A DNA stretch of 64,000 nucleotides from Shewanella abyssi (GTDB lineage Bacteria; Pseudomonadota; Gammaproteobacteria; Enterobacterales; Shewanellaceae): positions 1 through 64,000 of the forward strand of contig NZ_JAKIKR010000009.1 of NCBI RefSeq assembly GCF_023284025.1, written 5' to 3'. Shown piece after piece: positions 34,586-43,543 of this stretch. Below the pieces are notes generated by a model. It saw only the letters and a list, made by a program, of their open reading frames with translations, made no database searches and was not told the origin of the DNA. The position numbers were made by a program, and so were the translations under genes. Numbering within the stretch: position 1 is the stretch's first letter; every line of letters starts with the position of its first letter.

Positions 34586-37500
34586 TTGAACAAAGAAAAT
34601 GTCATAGTGGCATCGAACTCGGCTGCCAATTTTTTAAAGCTCCCAGCCACGGCATTGCTGGTTTTTTCAGCCATCACTTTTTCCACATCTTCGTTTGCCG
34701 TATCTGCAAACGCAGAAGCACATGCCAGTGCAACAGCTCAGGAGAGATCCTCAGCCCAAAGCAAGACCCAAACTAAAGACAAACACGCTCAGAAAAAACA
34801 AGCAGAACAGCAGACCTTGATACTGGCTAACCGTATGGCTGAGTATCGCCAGGCGAGTAAATCAAATAAGAAGCAGCTCAAGCAAGAGTTGATTGCCTAC
34901 GCTCAGGCTCGTCAGGCACTGCTAATCGACTTAGTCAAAATTGATCCCGCAGCGGCGGTGCGTGCCGTGTTGCCAGAATCTTCCAGAGCTGGTATGCCGG
35001 AGGACGTGCTGGCTATGCTGACGCAAAAGCGTGAGCTTAAAGGTGAGCTGCAAGTGTTATACGTCGATTATGACGATAGCGGTAAGAGTCACCTACGTCA
35101 TTCGTTAATGACAGATAGTGGACCAATTGAGTTGTATCTGTCTAAAAATAACAAGTCTGATGCACTGAAATCCGGTACTCAAGTTAACGCTAAAGGCTGG
35201 ATGTTTACCGGCAATAATTCGGACGAGATGGACTCAAGTGCGTTAGTTCTCAATGATGAGCTGGATAGCTTGGCGCTTCTAGCTGATAGCGGCACTGCGA
35301 TGACTACGACCACAATTGCCGAGTCAAGTTTATCCAATACACTAGGCGAACAACGCACCTTGGTTCTTCTGGTCAACTTTCAAAATAATACCAGCCAGCC
35401 CTGGACTGTTGAACAGGCGCAGGAATTGGTTTTTGGTTCTGTGAACGACTATTACCAGGAAGCGTCTTATGGTCAGACTTGGTTAAGCGGCGATGTACAA
35501 GGCTACTTCACCCTGCCAATTGATGCGACTTGTAGTACTAACGCAATCGACAATTACGGACGTCAAGCGGTTGTTGAAAGTGGTATCGATGTTGAAAATT
35601 ACGATCGCTGGGTGTATATCTATCCCGAGAACAGCGATTGTGGCTGGACGGGGCAGGGGACAATTGGTGGAAGCCCTTCACGTGCGTTCATCAATGGTTC
35701 AATGACACTGCGCACTGTTGGACATGAATTGGGTCACAACCTTGGATTGCACCATGCTAAAGATCTTGATTGTTCTGATGGGGTATTGGCTGGTCGTTGT
35801 TTGTCATTTGAATATGGCGATACCATGGACATCATGGGCAAATCTGAAGTAACAGGCCATTTCAATGCTTTTAGTAAGCAACAGCTCGGTTGGATCACAT
35901 CTTCAGCGAGTGAAGTTATCACTGCCGAAAGTGATGGTAGCTATCAACTTGAACCCTATGAAACGGCGCCAGCAGGTAAAGCCAAGGGACTTAGAGTACG
36001 ACGCGGCATTGATGCTGATACCGGGCTGCCGCTGTGGTATTACCTCGAGTATCGTCAGGCAATTGGTTTCGATAGTTTCCTCGAAGGCAAAAGCGGTATA
36101 ACAGATGGTGTGGTATTGCATCTGGCGACTGAGAACGACCTGCAGAGTAACTTGTTACTCGATATGACACCCAACAGCGGCCTTAATGATTTTGATGATG
36201 CTGCATTATTGGCTGGTACCAGTTACCAAGACCTTGATGCAGGGGTTACCATTACCACTGAGTGGGCCGACGCCTCGGGTGCCAGTGTTAATGTAAGCTA
36301 TTCGGGTTTGAGCTGTGTTAAGGCTAATCCAAGTTTGTCATTGCTACCCAATGAAAGTGCTTGGGTAGAGGCGGGAACGCTTGTGGCCTATAGCGCATCG
36401 GTGACTAACAATGATAGTGTCGGCTGTGCACCCGCTGATTATGATGTGTCTGGGCTGGTGCCCAGTGGCTGGACGGCGACAGAGAAGAGTCTCAGCTTAG
36501 CGCCCGGGATGAGTGGCACGGTGACGCTGAATGTAAGCTCATTAGATACCGCCGCCGATGGTTTTTACGACATTGAAATCAGTGCCGCAGACCGCAGTAA
36601 TAGCGATTATGCTCAGACTGGAATGGTGAGTTATGTGGTGGAGTCTCCTGTCGCGACCTGCATCATGGCGAGCCCAAGATTTATCTTGTCAGTTGACAAC
36701 AGTGGTGAGCTGGCGCCGGGTGCAGTTGCGACCTACCGCGGCACTATAACCAGTCTAGATAGCAGCAGCTGCGCTAGCAGTAATTTCGATGTGGCCGCTA
36801 ATGTGCCTGCGGGCTGGAGTGCTGATACCCTAGGTGTGAGTTTGGCGCCGGGTGAGAGCCGTAATATTAGCTTAAATGTGGAGTCATCCACAGTGGCGCA
36901 AGATGGCACTTATGATTTCGATTTAAGTGCTCAAAATCGCCTAGACAATCGCTATACTGGCAATGATATAGCCAGTTATACGGTATCTAAGCCGCTAGCG
37001 ACGTGTACGCTAGCAGCGCCTGCTATTGTGGTGTCGAATCCTCAGGGAGCGGAAGTCATCGCCGGGACTCAGGTCAGTTACAGTGCGACTGTAACCAGTC
37101 GAGATAGCGAGGCCTGTTTAGAGGCCAGTTTTGAGGTGTTTGCCGATGCCCCTACTGGCTGGAGCGCGAATAATACCAAGGTGAACCTAGCACCGGGTGG
37201 CAGTGCTGTGGTAAATATTAGCATCACTTCTGACGCGGCAACGGCTGCAGGATCATTTACTATTACTGTTAATGCACAAAATACCAATGAAAAAAGCTAC
37301 TTAGGCAGTGATAGTGTCAGTTATACGGTTAAATCGATTGCTAATACCGCGCCTGTCGCGGTTAATGACAGTGTGACTATGGCCTCTAAATCATCGGTTG
37401 TCATCGATGTGCTAGCCAATGACTTTGATGCGGAAGGTGATGAGCTTATTATTGTCTCTGTGAGCCAAGGCGCCAAGGGCAGTGTACAAATCACTAGCAG

Positions 37501-37666
37501 TGGTCAGCTGTTATATACACCGGCAAAGAGCTTTAAGAGCAGCGATAGCTTTAGCTATACCATCAGCGATGGTGATAAGACGGCAACGGCTTCGGTCAGT
37601 CTTAGCCTGAGCGGTTCGAGCGGTGGCAACGGTAATGGCAATGGTCATGGCAATGGTAAAAAATAG
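34586..37666 (+). CDS. Secreted M11 (gametolysin)-type zinc metalloprotease with repeat domains
   Basis: The 1026-residue product starts at TTG 34586 behind AGGGGA. It has a signal sequence ending about residue 42 and an Ala/Gln/Lys-rich propeptide-like helix (45-130). The protease domain has HELGHNLGLHH at 380-390 (HExxHxxGxxH, ligands H380, H384, H390) and a following MDIMG met-turn. Three repeats of about 115 residues follow at 575-690, 691-805 and 806-918, each with a conserved Cys pair, a GWSA-type stretch and SLAPG. An Ig/cadherin-like domain (920-1008) and a Gly/Asn/His tail close the protein. It is likely exported to digest proteins outside the cell. Exact family (M11 or related NEW3-bearing peptidases) is moderately sure. 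Confidence 0.8.
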   Translation: MNKENVIVASNSAANFLKLPATALLVFSAITFSTSSFAVSANAEAHASATAQERSSAQSKTQTKDKHAQKKQAEQQTLILANRMAEYRQASKSNKKQLKQELIAYAQARQALLIDLVKIDPAAAVRAVLPESSRAGMPEDVLAMLTQKRELKGELQVLYVDYDDSGKSHLRHSLMTDSGPIELYLSKNNKSDALKSGTQVNAKGWMFTGNNSDEMDSSALVLNDELDSLALLADSGTAMTTTTIAESSLSNTLGEQRTLVLLVNFQNNTSQPWTVEQAQELVFGSVNDYYQEASYGQTWLSGDVQGYFTLPIDATCSTNAIDNYGRQAVVESGIDVENYDRWVYIYPENSDCGWTGQGTIGGSPSRAFINGSMTLRTVGHELGHNLGLHHAKDLDCSDGVLAGRCLSFEYGDTMDIMGKSEVTGHFNAFSKQQLGWITSSASEVITAESDGSYQLEPYETAPAGKAKGLRVRRGIDADTGLPLWYYLEYRQAIGFDSFLEGKSGITDGVVLHLATENDLQSNLLLDMTPNSGLNDFDDAALLAGTSYQDLDAGVTITTEWADASGASVNVSYSGLSCVKANPSLSLLPNESAWVEAGTLVAYSASVTNNDSVGCAPADYDVSGLVPSGWTATEKSLSLAPGMSGTVTLNVSSLDTAADGFYDIEISAADRSNSDYAQTGMVSYVVESPVATCIMASPRFILSVDNSGELAPGAVATYRGTITSLDSSSCASSNFDVAANVPAGWSADTLGVSLAPGESRNISLNVESSTVAQDGTYDFDLSAQNRLDNRYTGNDIASYTVSKPLATCTLAAPAIVVSNPQGAEVIAGTQVSYSATVTSRDSEACLEASFEVFADAPTGWSANNTKVNLAPGGSAVVNISITSDAATAAGSFTITVNAQNTNEKSYLGSDSVSYTVKSIANTAPVAVNDSVTMASKSSVVIDVLANDFDAEGDELIIVSVSQGAKGSVQITSSGQLLYTPAKSFKSSDSFSYTISDGDKTATASVSLSLSGSSGGNGNGNGHGNGKK

Positions 37667-37715
37667 TTAGTGCTATCATTTTTTCTCTTGAGGCAATTTT
37701 TATCGATTGCGATAT

Positions 37716-37749
37716 AAAGAGGGCGGCGGTATATACCGTCGCCCTCTTT
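37716..37749. terminator. Bidirectional terminator between the protease and repeat-protein genes
   Basis: AAAGAGGGCG-G-CGGTATATACCG-T-CGCCCTCTTT forms a long stem with a single G/T mismatch. It lies between convergent genes. Confidence 0.8.
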
Positions 37750-37793
37750 GCTATATCAAGCTTGTAGCTTAGTTAACTTTTGAGTGCTATCTG

Positions 37794-40160
37794 TTACTCG
37801 ATAGTATTAACTTCAACGGAAACGCCGTTGATTACTTCCGTGCCTTCATCGTCTGCTACGATTGCAACTACGCCGTTAACACCTCCTGCTAAGAAACTGA
37901 TAGCACCAGTATTCTCGATTCCAGGCCTTAATTCTAAGGTAAAGGCACAACTATAGGTATCCGTACCCGAGCCACTGTAACCAAGCACAGTTCCTATGGC
38001 ACAAGCTGAATAGGAAACTAAGGCATGTTCACCGCCTATTGCGTTACGGATAATAAAGTCATCACCTAGAGCGGTAGCACCGACAGCACCATCGACAACG
38101 TCAACGCCCATAACAGTAAGATCTGTTAAGGTCACATTTTCGAAACCGCCATTAGATAGCTCTAGCACTACTAGCATACTGGTGGCAAACGCCATATCAG
38201 TATCTGGAGCCAGTGGTGTAAAGGTCACAAGAGCGTCATCCGATGCGTCCACATCTTGGCCGTCTTCATCGACACCTCTGATGGTGGCCGTATTGTGATG
38301 GGTTTCACCGGCGTTACCTTGCAGACTCTTGGTGATATCACAACTTGCATAATCGCCAGGTTCTAGTACAAAGCCACTAAGGGCTGTGTCAGCGATAGGA
38401 ATGCCATTCACACTGTCGACCATACAGTCACCGGTTAGAATACCGAATGGCACGTCGACAAGACTGCTGAAGGTCACGTCATCCACACCCGCAGCGTTAA
38501 CGGTAAAGGTAAAGTTATAGCTAACATCGCTGTAATTGTCGGGATCGTCACCGGTTTCTAGTACCTCGATTGGTGTCGCTGTTTTAACCAGGGTGATAGA
38601 CGATGGCACATCGCGGATATCAACCATTGCTGAGTCATTACCCGTTGCTTGATCAAGCTCATCATCTACCGCGGTAGCTGACACTACATTGGAGTGTTGC
38701 TCGCCAGCATCGCCGCCAATGAACTTAGTGAAGGTACAAGTGTAAGTACCGCCTAAGGCGATACTGGTGGACACCGCTGAACACTCATCGGCGAGAAGAT
38801 CACCAAAATCGGTGTCATTTAGCACGGTTAGCGTCAGTGGAGAATCCCAGAACGCCGCATCATTGTCGACCGTAATGGTAAACAGAACATCAGCACCCGG
38901 TTCCAACACTTCTGTAGGGTTGGCCGTCTTAGTGACAGTAATCGCCGGTGGTAGATTGGTGATCTGCACCGTGATTTCGTTACTACAATGATCGCCATCA
39001 ATGCTACTAGGAATGGCTGCACAGCTATCACCGTCAGTGACGGGATCACCGTTCTTATCTTCCAACGCCAGTATCACTAAGTCGTCATAGAACTGCGGAC
39101 TCTGATCGTTGGGCAAGAGTCGGTCAACAATATGCACCGTGAAGGCACAACTGTATGAACCGCTAGGCAATATTTCCCCGCCGTTAGCAGGCTGTGAACA
39201 GTTAGTCGCAGTCAGATATACGCCGTCTACCGTAGGCAAGACAGTATCTAGGCCGTTCCATAGATCAATTGATCTGTCGAAGGTTCCTTCGCCGCCAATA
39301 TCAATCTCATCACTTAATGATGTGATAAACAGTGAAGTCTGCGCATTAGGGTTAGTGAAGCTGACCGAATAGCTAAATGTTCCGCCCGGTTCACTTCTCG
39401 ATGATAGTGCGCTGGTTAGCGTTTTAAGCACCGTTGGTGGGGCTGGTTTGATAAAGACATCAATATTAAAGGTGTCACAATTACACTTGGATTTATTGTT
39501 GGGGATCTGACCGGCGTAAGGATCTTCGTCAGTCGTACAGTTGCTACGTTCTATGTTATCCCAGGCGGCACAGTAGGTGAAGTCGGCACGATTATCCTGA
39601 TCTATATCCGCACACAGCATGGTGATAGACTCACCCAGCAGTACGTATTCATCTGGGCCATTAGCCTTGGTAATGTCACCACACTGATCGCCGTCTAACT
39701 GAACATCAGCGATCTCGCCGCTGTCGCCAGGGATCGGTAAGATCATACTACAGTCGCGAAGACCTGGGCCATGGACGACTTGGGGGCTCGCTTCTGTCAA
39801 AGGTAGATAGAAGGTGGTGTCCCAGCGCGCGTTAGCGTTAGTTCGCACCGTTACATCGGCATCGAAAGTAAACACTTGCCCGAGGTTACACTCGGCGCTA
39901 GGGTCGTTCGGTGTCACTCTGGTGATTTCGACGTCATTAGCGGTACAATTGAGTTTGTCCTGAGCGAGCTTGTTGCCCGATTTGAGCAAGTAGGCATCTG
40001 CCATACAGAACTTTTCATCCTGTTGCGGCGGCGTCAGATTGAGCCAGTCGTAAGTGCCAGCGTTGACCGGCGTCAGACTGGTCACTCCATAAAGGGCTGT
40101 TGTGCTTATCAGCGCAATACCTAGCGCTCCGATAAGCCGTTTGCATTTAAATCGTTTCAT
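37794..40160 (-). CDS. Large secreted repeat protein with DUF11-like domains
   Basis: The 788-residue product starts at ATG 40160 (AGGA 11 bases upstream). An earlier ATG at 40172 sits too close to the Shine-Dalgarno. A signal peptide (about 1-35) precedes a Cys-rich N-terminal region. At least two repeats of about 115-120 residues begin ITVTKTANPTEVLEPG and ITLVKTATPIEVLETG, and each is followed by FTKFIGGDAGEQHSN-type segments. This is typical of DUF11 beta-sandwich domains of surface and exported proteins. It is strongly acidic. There is no LPXTG or GlyGly-CTERM tail, so its anchoring is unclear. It is convergent with the M11-type protease. Confidence 0.75.
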   Translation of the reverse strand: MKRFKCKRLIGALGIALISTTALYGVTSLTPVNAGTYDWLNLTPPQQDEKFCMADAYLLKSGNKLAQDKLNCTANDVEITRVTPNDPSAECNLGQVFTFDADVTVRTNANARWDTTFYLPLTEASPQVVHGPGLRDCSMILPIPGDSGEIADVQLDGDQCGDITKANGPDEYVLLGESITMLCADIDQDNRADFTYCAAWDNIERSNCTTDEDPYAGQIPNNKSKCNCDTFNIDVFIKPAPPTVLKTLTSALSSRSEPGGTFSYSVSFTNPNAQTSLFITSLSDEIDIGGEGTFDRSIDLWNGLDTVLPTVDGVYLTATNCSQPANGGEILPSGSYSCAFTVHIVDRLLPNDQSPQFYDDLVILALEDKNGDPVTDGDSCAAIPSSIDGDHCSNEITVQITNLPPAITVTKTANPTEVLEPGADVLFTITVDNDAAFWDSPLTLTVLNDTDFGDLLADECSAVSTSIALGGTYTCTFTKFIGGDAGEQHSNVVSATAVDDELDQATGNDSAMVDIRDVPSSITLVKTATPIEVLETGDDPDNYSDVSYNFTFTVNAAGVDDVTFSSLVDVPFGILTGDCMVDSVNGIPIADTALSGFVLEPGDYASCDITKSLQGNAGETHHNTATIRGVDEDGQDVDASDDALVTFTPLAPDTDMAFATSMLVVLELSNGGFENVTLTDLTVMGVDVVDGAVGATALGDDFIIRNAIGGEHALVSYSACAIGTVLGYSGSGTDTYSCAFTLELRPGIENTGAISFLAGGVNGVVAIVADDEGTEVINGVSVEVNTIE

Positions 40161-40333
40161 AATATTTACCATCCTGTAAGTGAATACGGATAAAACGTGC
40201 TAATTACTTGTTAGTTATTAACAACTTTCAATAAGTTGTTGCTTGAGGTGTTTCAATATTTGGCGTAAAAGCATGGTGCGCCATGGTTGGCATATTGCCG
40301 ATAAGACTGATTACCTGGCTGAAACAAGCGTTT

Positions 40334-40578
40334 GTTACTGGGTTACAGTGAGGTAAATTTCAAACTTATGCTTGAAGAGTAAGCAAGCGTTAGGCCGCTT
40401 TAGTAAGTTGTTGAATATGTTGATTAAACATCTTTTAAGGTTGGGGTTTTAGTGCCGCTCTGTATCACTGATGTAACAGCGGCTAATGATGATTTATCTT
40501 AAGTGGTTGTTTGTAGGTGATTTGATTGTAAAACTGTTCACATTGGCGCTGTAACGCCTGTTACAGTTACTGTTGCAG
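40334..40578. promoter_or_regulatory. Recurring GTTACA/TGTAAC motifs upstream of the repeat-protein gene
   Basis: The half-site occurs as GTTAC (40334), GTTACAG (40042-type copy at 40342-40348), TGTAACAG (40472-40479), the palindrome CTGTAAC-GCCT-GTTACAG (40549-40566) and GTTAC (40566-40570). This may be a regulator binding region. The whole 40161-40815 interval holds no supported gene. Confidence 0.4.
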
Positions 40579-40815
40579 TGCAGAGTAAACAGACTGGCTC
40601 AACTGTTGTCTCTGGCAGAATATGACTAACAGTTCAATTGGAGATATATTGATGATTTTCAGTATCGCATCTTGGCGACCGACTCAAACTGATACAGCGT
40701 TGAAGTGGAGTTATTGATAGGAAAATTGCCAGTAAGAGACTGTATGAACTGTACTGGCATTGTGGGATTCAATATTGCAGCAGATTAATCGCTAGTGTCC
40801 TCATACCTGTGGCAA

Positions 40816-41607
40816 TTAATCACTTTTTACCGGTTTGGCGAGCAGTTCATCGAGTAGAACAGCGAAAGTCTCATAGCTTTGCGCGCCAACGACAAGCTTT
40901 GGACTTATCAATTGATTGCCTTCGATTCTACCAATGATAAAGCTGGGCGTACCTCTTATCCCCAGAGAGGAGCCGTAGGCGACATCTCGTTGTACTTTAC
41001 TCGAAATAGCTTCATCTGCGAGGCAGTCGGTAAATTGAGTGAGATCTAAAGATAAGTCTGCGGCAGCCTGTTGGTATAGTGCATCATTGAGCTGTTGCAT
41101 ATTTTTGAATAGTGAGTCGCGCATTGGCCAATATGCATCTTGTTTAAGGCCACATTTAGCGGCAATGGCGGCACCCTCGGCTTTTGGGTGAAACTTAAGC
41201 GGGAAATCACGAGTCAGGTATTGGACTTTGCCCGTATCAATATAATTGGACTTTATTTTAGTGAATGTTTGATCGATGAAGCGCTTGCAGTAAGGGCATT
41301 GGTAATCAGAAAATTCAATGATTGCCAGTTGTGAAGCTGCGCTGCCCAGTAATGGAAGACTGCCGTTTGCATTGAAGTTCGTTTGCGTGGGTAAGGTTTT
41401 GTATTGGGGCTTTTGCGAGCTCATGGCGATGGTATGAATATCGCTAACCTGACTGCCTATACGACTGATATCTTTTTTCAATAGGCTAACGTCTTGCTTG
41501 AGTGAGGTTATCTGTTCTTTTAAGTTTGCATCACCTTGTGGCTGACAAGCCACAATAAATAGCGATGTCAGCATTAACACAATAGATTGTTGTTTATATC
41601 TTAACAT
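40816..41607 (-). CDS. DsbA-like thiol-disulfide lipoprotein with coiled coil
   Basis: The 263-residue product is a lipoprotein: the signal sequence ends LFIVAC with C21 as the lipidated residue. A coiled-coil segment follows (about 28-60). The DsbA/thioredoxin-like fold then carries the active site CPYC at 104-107 and a cis-Pro motif RGTPSF near 220. Such proteins oxidise or isomerise disulfides outside the cytoplasm. The neighbouring secreted proteins are Cys-rich (37794-40160) or Cys-paired (34586-37666), so they are plausible substrates; this is inference. The gene is 43 bases downstream of the VpsR-like regulator on the same strand. Confidence 0.83.
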   Translation of the reverse strand: MLRYKQQSIVLMLTSLFIVACQPQGDANLKEQITSLKQDVSLLKKDISRIGSQVSDIHTIAMSSQKPQYKTLPTQTNFNANGSLPLLGSAASQLAIIEFSDYQCPYCKRFIDQTFTKIKSNYIDTGKVQYLTRDFPLKFHPKAEGAAIAAKCGLKQDAYWPMRDSLFKNMQQLNDALYQQAAADLSLDLTQFTDCLADEAISSKVQRDVAYGSSLGIRGTPSFIIGRIEGNQLISPKLVVGAQSYETFAVLLDELLAKPVKSD

Positions 41608-41650
41608 TGCCGCGATCCTCAGTGTTTAAGTGGATTTGGGGTTTGTATCT

Positions 41651-43021
41651 CTAGAGTTTGATCTTGCATTTTTTAATTAAACGGTAAAAGGTTGTCCGAG
41701 AGATTTTAAGCTCTCTTGCGGCTGCAGAGATGTTGTGATTATTGCGTTTAATAGCATCGAGTAGCAGTTCAGTATCTATCTCCACTCTATGTTGAGCGAG
41801 GTTGATAACATCCTCTCTATCGGACTGAAGGTTTACGATTTTTATGCCTAAGTCTGTTGCAGTTAATTGATTATTGTTGGCCATAATAATGGCACGGTTG
41901 ATACGGTTTTTGAGCTCTCTGATATTGCCAGGCCACTGATATTCATACATTGTTTTTAGTGCTTTAGGCGTCAGCGTATACAAGTGTTCGCTTGGACTAT
42001 ATTGTTTGAGGTATTCGTCAACGAGTAGTGTAATATCCTCTTTATGCTCTCTAAGGCTAGGGGCATGAAGATGTAGTATATTGATCCGGTAATAGAGATC
42101 TTCTCGGAATCGTCCCTCTTCAACAGCGGTTTCTAAATTGATATGTGAGGCGAATATAATCCGGCAATCAATCGTTATATCTATACTGCCGCCTAAACGC
42201 TCGATGATGTGGTCTTCTAAAAACTGTAACAGATTCACCTGTGACTCTAATGAGAGATCACCGATTTCATCGAGAAACAGAGTGCCATCGTTAGCTCGTT
42301 CTATATGACCAATATATTGTTTGTCGGCACCCGTGAAGGCGCCTTTTTCGTGGCCAAACAGCTCTGAATGGATCAAGCTTGCAGGTAAAGCCCCACAATT
42401 AATGGTAATGAATGGACCATTACCACGTTTTGATTGGCTATGAATTAAATGTGCGCACAGGCCTTTACCCGTGCCTGTTTCTCCACTGATTAAAACAGCT
42501 TCATCGACCTTAGCGACTTTAGCGATATTTGATCTGAGTGTATTGATCAGGTTTGAGTTACCCAATAGCTGGTTTTCATGGTTAGGGTGATTAACCGGCG
42601 GCTGACTTCGTTTCTTTAACCGCGCCATACCATAGGCATGACCTAATGTGTGGTTGAGCTGTTTCCAGTTGATAGGTAGATGATGATAGTCGCTGAAGTA
42701 ACGGGGTAGGCACGATGCTAATTGATCGTTATCAAGCGCGCTGTCCACCGATATAGCCACCCAAATAAGGCTGTCTTGAGCCTCATTAAGCGCGTTGATG
42801 GTATGCAATACTCGCTGCAGCTGAGTCGTTGAGATCAGCGCAATAGCGACATGAAAATTATATTTTTGCAACAATTTTATGGCAGCCGAAAGCGTATTGG
42901 CGTGGAAACAGCGCCAATGAAATTGTTTGAGTTCTTCTCCACAGCAAATCCTTTCACTTGTGAGATCGAGTATTAAAATATCTCGATAAATGATATCTAT
43001 TTCATGCTGGAGTTTGTTCAC
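41651..43021 (-). CDS. VpsR-like sigma-54-type transcriptional activator
   Basis: The product has 456 residues, starting at GTG 43021 behind AGGGA. The N-terminal receiver-like domain (about 12-130) lacks an evident phospho-acceptor at the expected strand end (HVAIALIS), as in the VpsR-type receiver. The AAA+ domain has Walker A GETGTGK (180-186), GAFTGA (227-232) and FLDEIGDL, and a Fis-type HTH (NNHNISAAARELKISRTTF) ends the protein. VpsR of Vibrio cholerae binds c-di-GMP and controls biofilm genes, but the similarity here is judged by eye. It probably regulates the adjacent exported-protein genes. Confidence 0.75.
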   Translation of the reverse strand: MNKLQHEIDIIYRDILILDLTSERICCGEELKQFHWRCFHANTLSAAIKLLQKYNFHVAIALISTTQLQRVLHTINALNEAQDSLIWVAISVDSALDNDQLASCLPRYFSDYHHLPINWKQLNHTLGHAYGMARLKKRSQPPVNHPNHENQLLGNSNLINTLRSNIAKVAKVDEAVLISGETGTGKGLCAHLIHSQSKRGNGPFITINCGALPASLIHSELFGHEKGAFTGADKQYIGHIERANDGTLFLDEIGDLSLESQVNLLQFLEDHIIERLGGSIDITIDCRIIFASHINLETAVEEGRFREDLYYRINILHLHAPSLREHKEDITLLVDEYLKQYSPSEHLYTLTPKALKTMYEYQWPGNIRELKNRINRAIIMANNNQLTATDLGIKIVNLQSDREDVINLAQHRVEIDTELLLDAIKRNNHNISAAARELKISRTTFYRLIKKCKIKL

Positions 43022-43227
43022 GATATTCCCTAGAGGGATGCTTAGTCAGTACTGTAGTCGCGAATGATTAATGGTTAAATTTTAGAAAGGATTGCAGGGA
43101 TCGCAAGGTGGTAGCGAAATATTGTGCCATATAATTGGCGTTTGACGGCTTTTTGACGCTGCCAGTCATGTCGGCACCCTTATATTGTGTTGTCATTCTC
43201 TTTGTAGGTTAAATTGCCATTATGGAT

Positions 43228-43491
43228 TTAGAGGCTAGAGAGCTCTGTAAAAGGTCTCTAGCCATTGTTCTACAGAAATAAACTGCCAACTCCAATCTTT
43301 CCATTTTTAAGGTATGCCAGCGGCTTTCAATTCTGTTAGTGATAAACCAGACTTTTTTTGATCTTTCATCTAATTAATAGAAGCATCAAGCATGTGCTTA
43401 AAGCGAGTTAAATCACTACTTTTTCGTTACTCCAAATCACAACGCTGTCTCCATCTGTGTGGCCAGGCCCCAGATGGCGAACTTTCAATGT
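43228..43491 (-). pseudogene. Decayed partial duplicate of the metallo-beta-lactamase-fold gene
   Basis: These bases are a diverged copy of the 3' part of the intact gene at 45125-45997. 43228-43416 aligns to about 45125-45307, including identical stretches such as AAGCATGTGCTTAAAGCGAG. 43417-43491 aligns to about 45465-45539. The intervening 157 bases of the parent are missing and small insertions disrupt the frame. No start region survives. The rest of the 43022-43543 interval shows no gene. Confidence 0.85.
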
Positions 43492-43543
43492 AAAACAGTA
43501 TGCAAAGGTTATAGAGTCATCTTCAATAAGGTTTTTTTGGCGA

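Noticed and set aside
34579..34776. An ATG-initiated frame overlapping the start of the protease gene
   Set aside because: It is short, Cys/His-rich without a family pattern, and overlaps the long protease frame whose TTG start has a better ribosome binding site.
40281..40298. A sigma-54-like promoter upstream of the repeat-protein gene
   Set aside because: The minus-strand TGGCGCACCATGC has the key dinucleotides about two bases too close together.
43110..43130. A sigma-54-like promoter upstream of the VpsR-like regulator
   Set aside because: The GC and CC dinucleotides on this strand are 11 rather than 10 bases apart, and the -24 element is weak.
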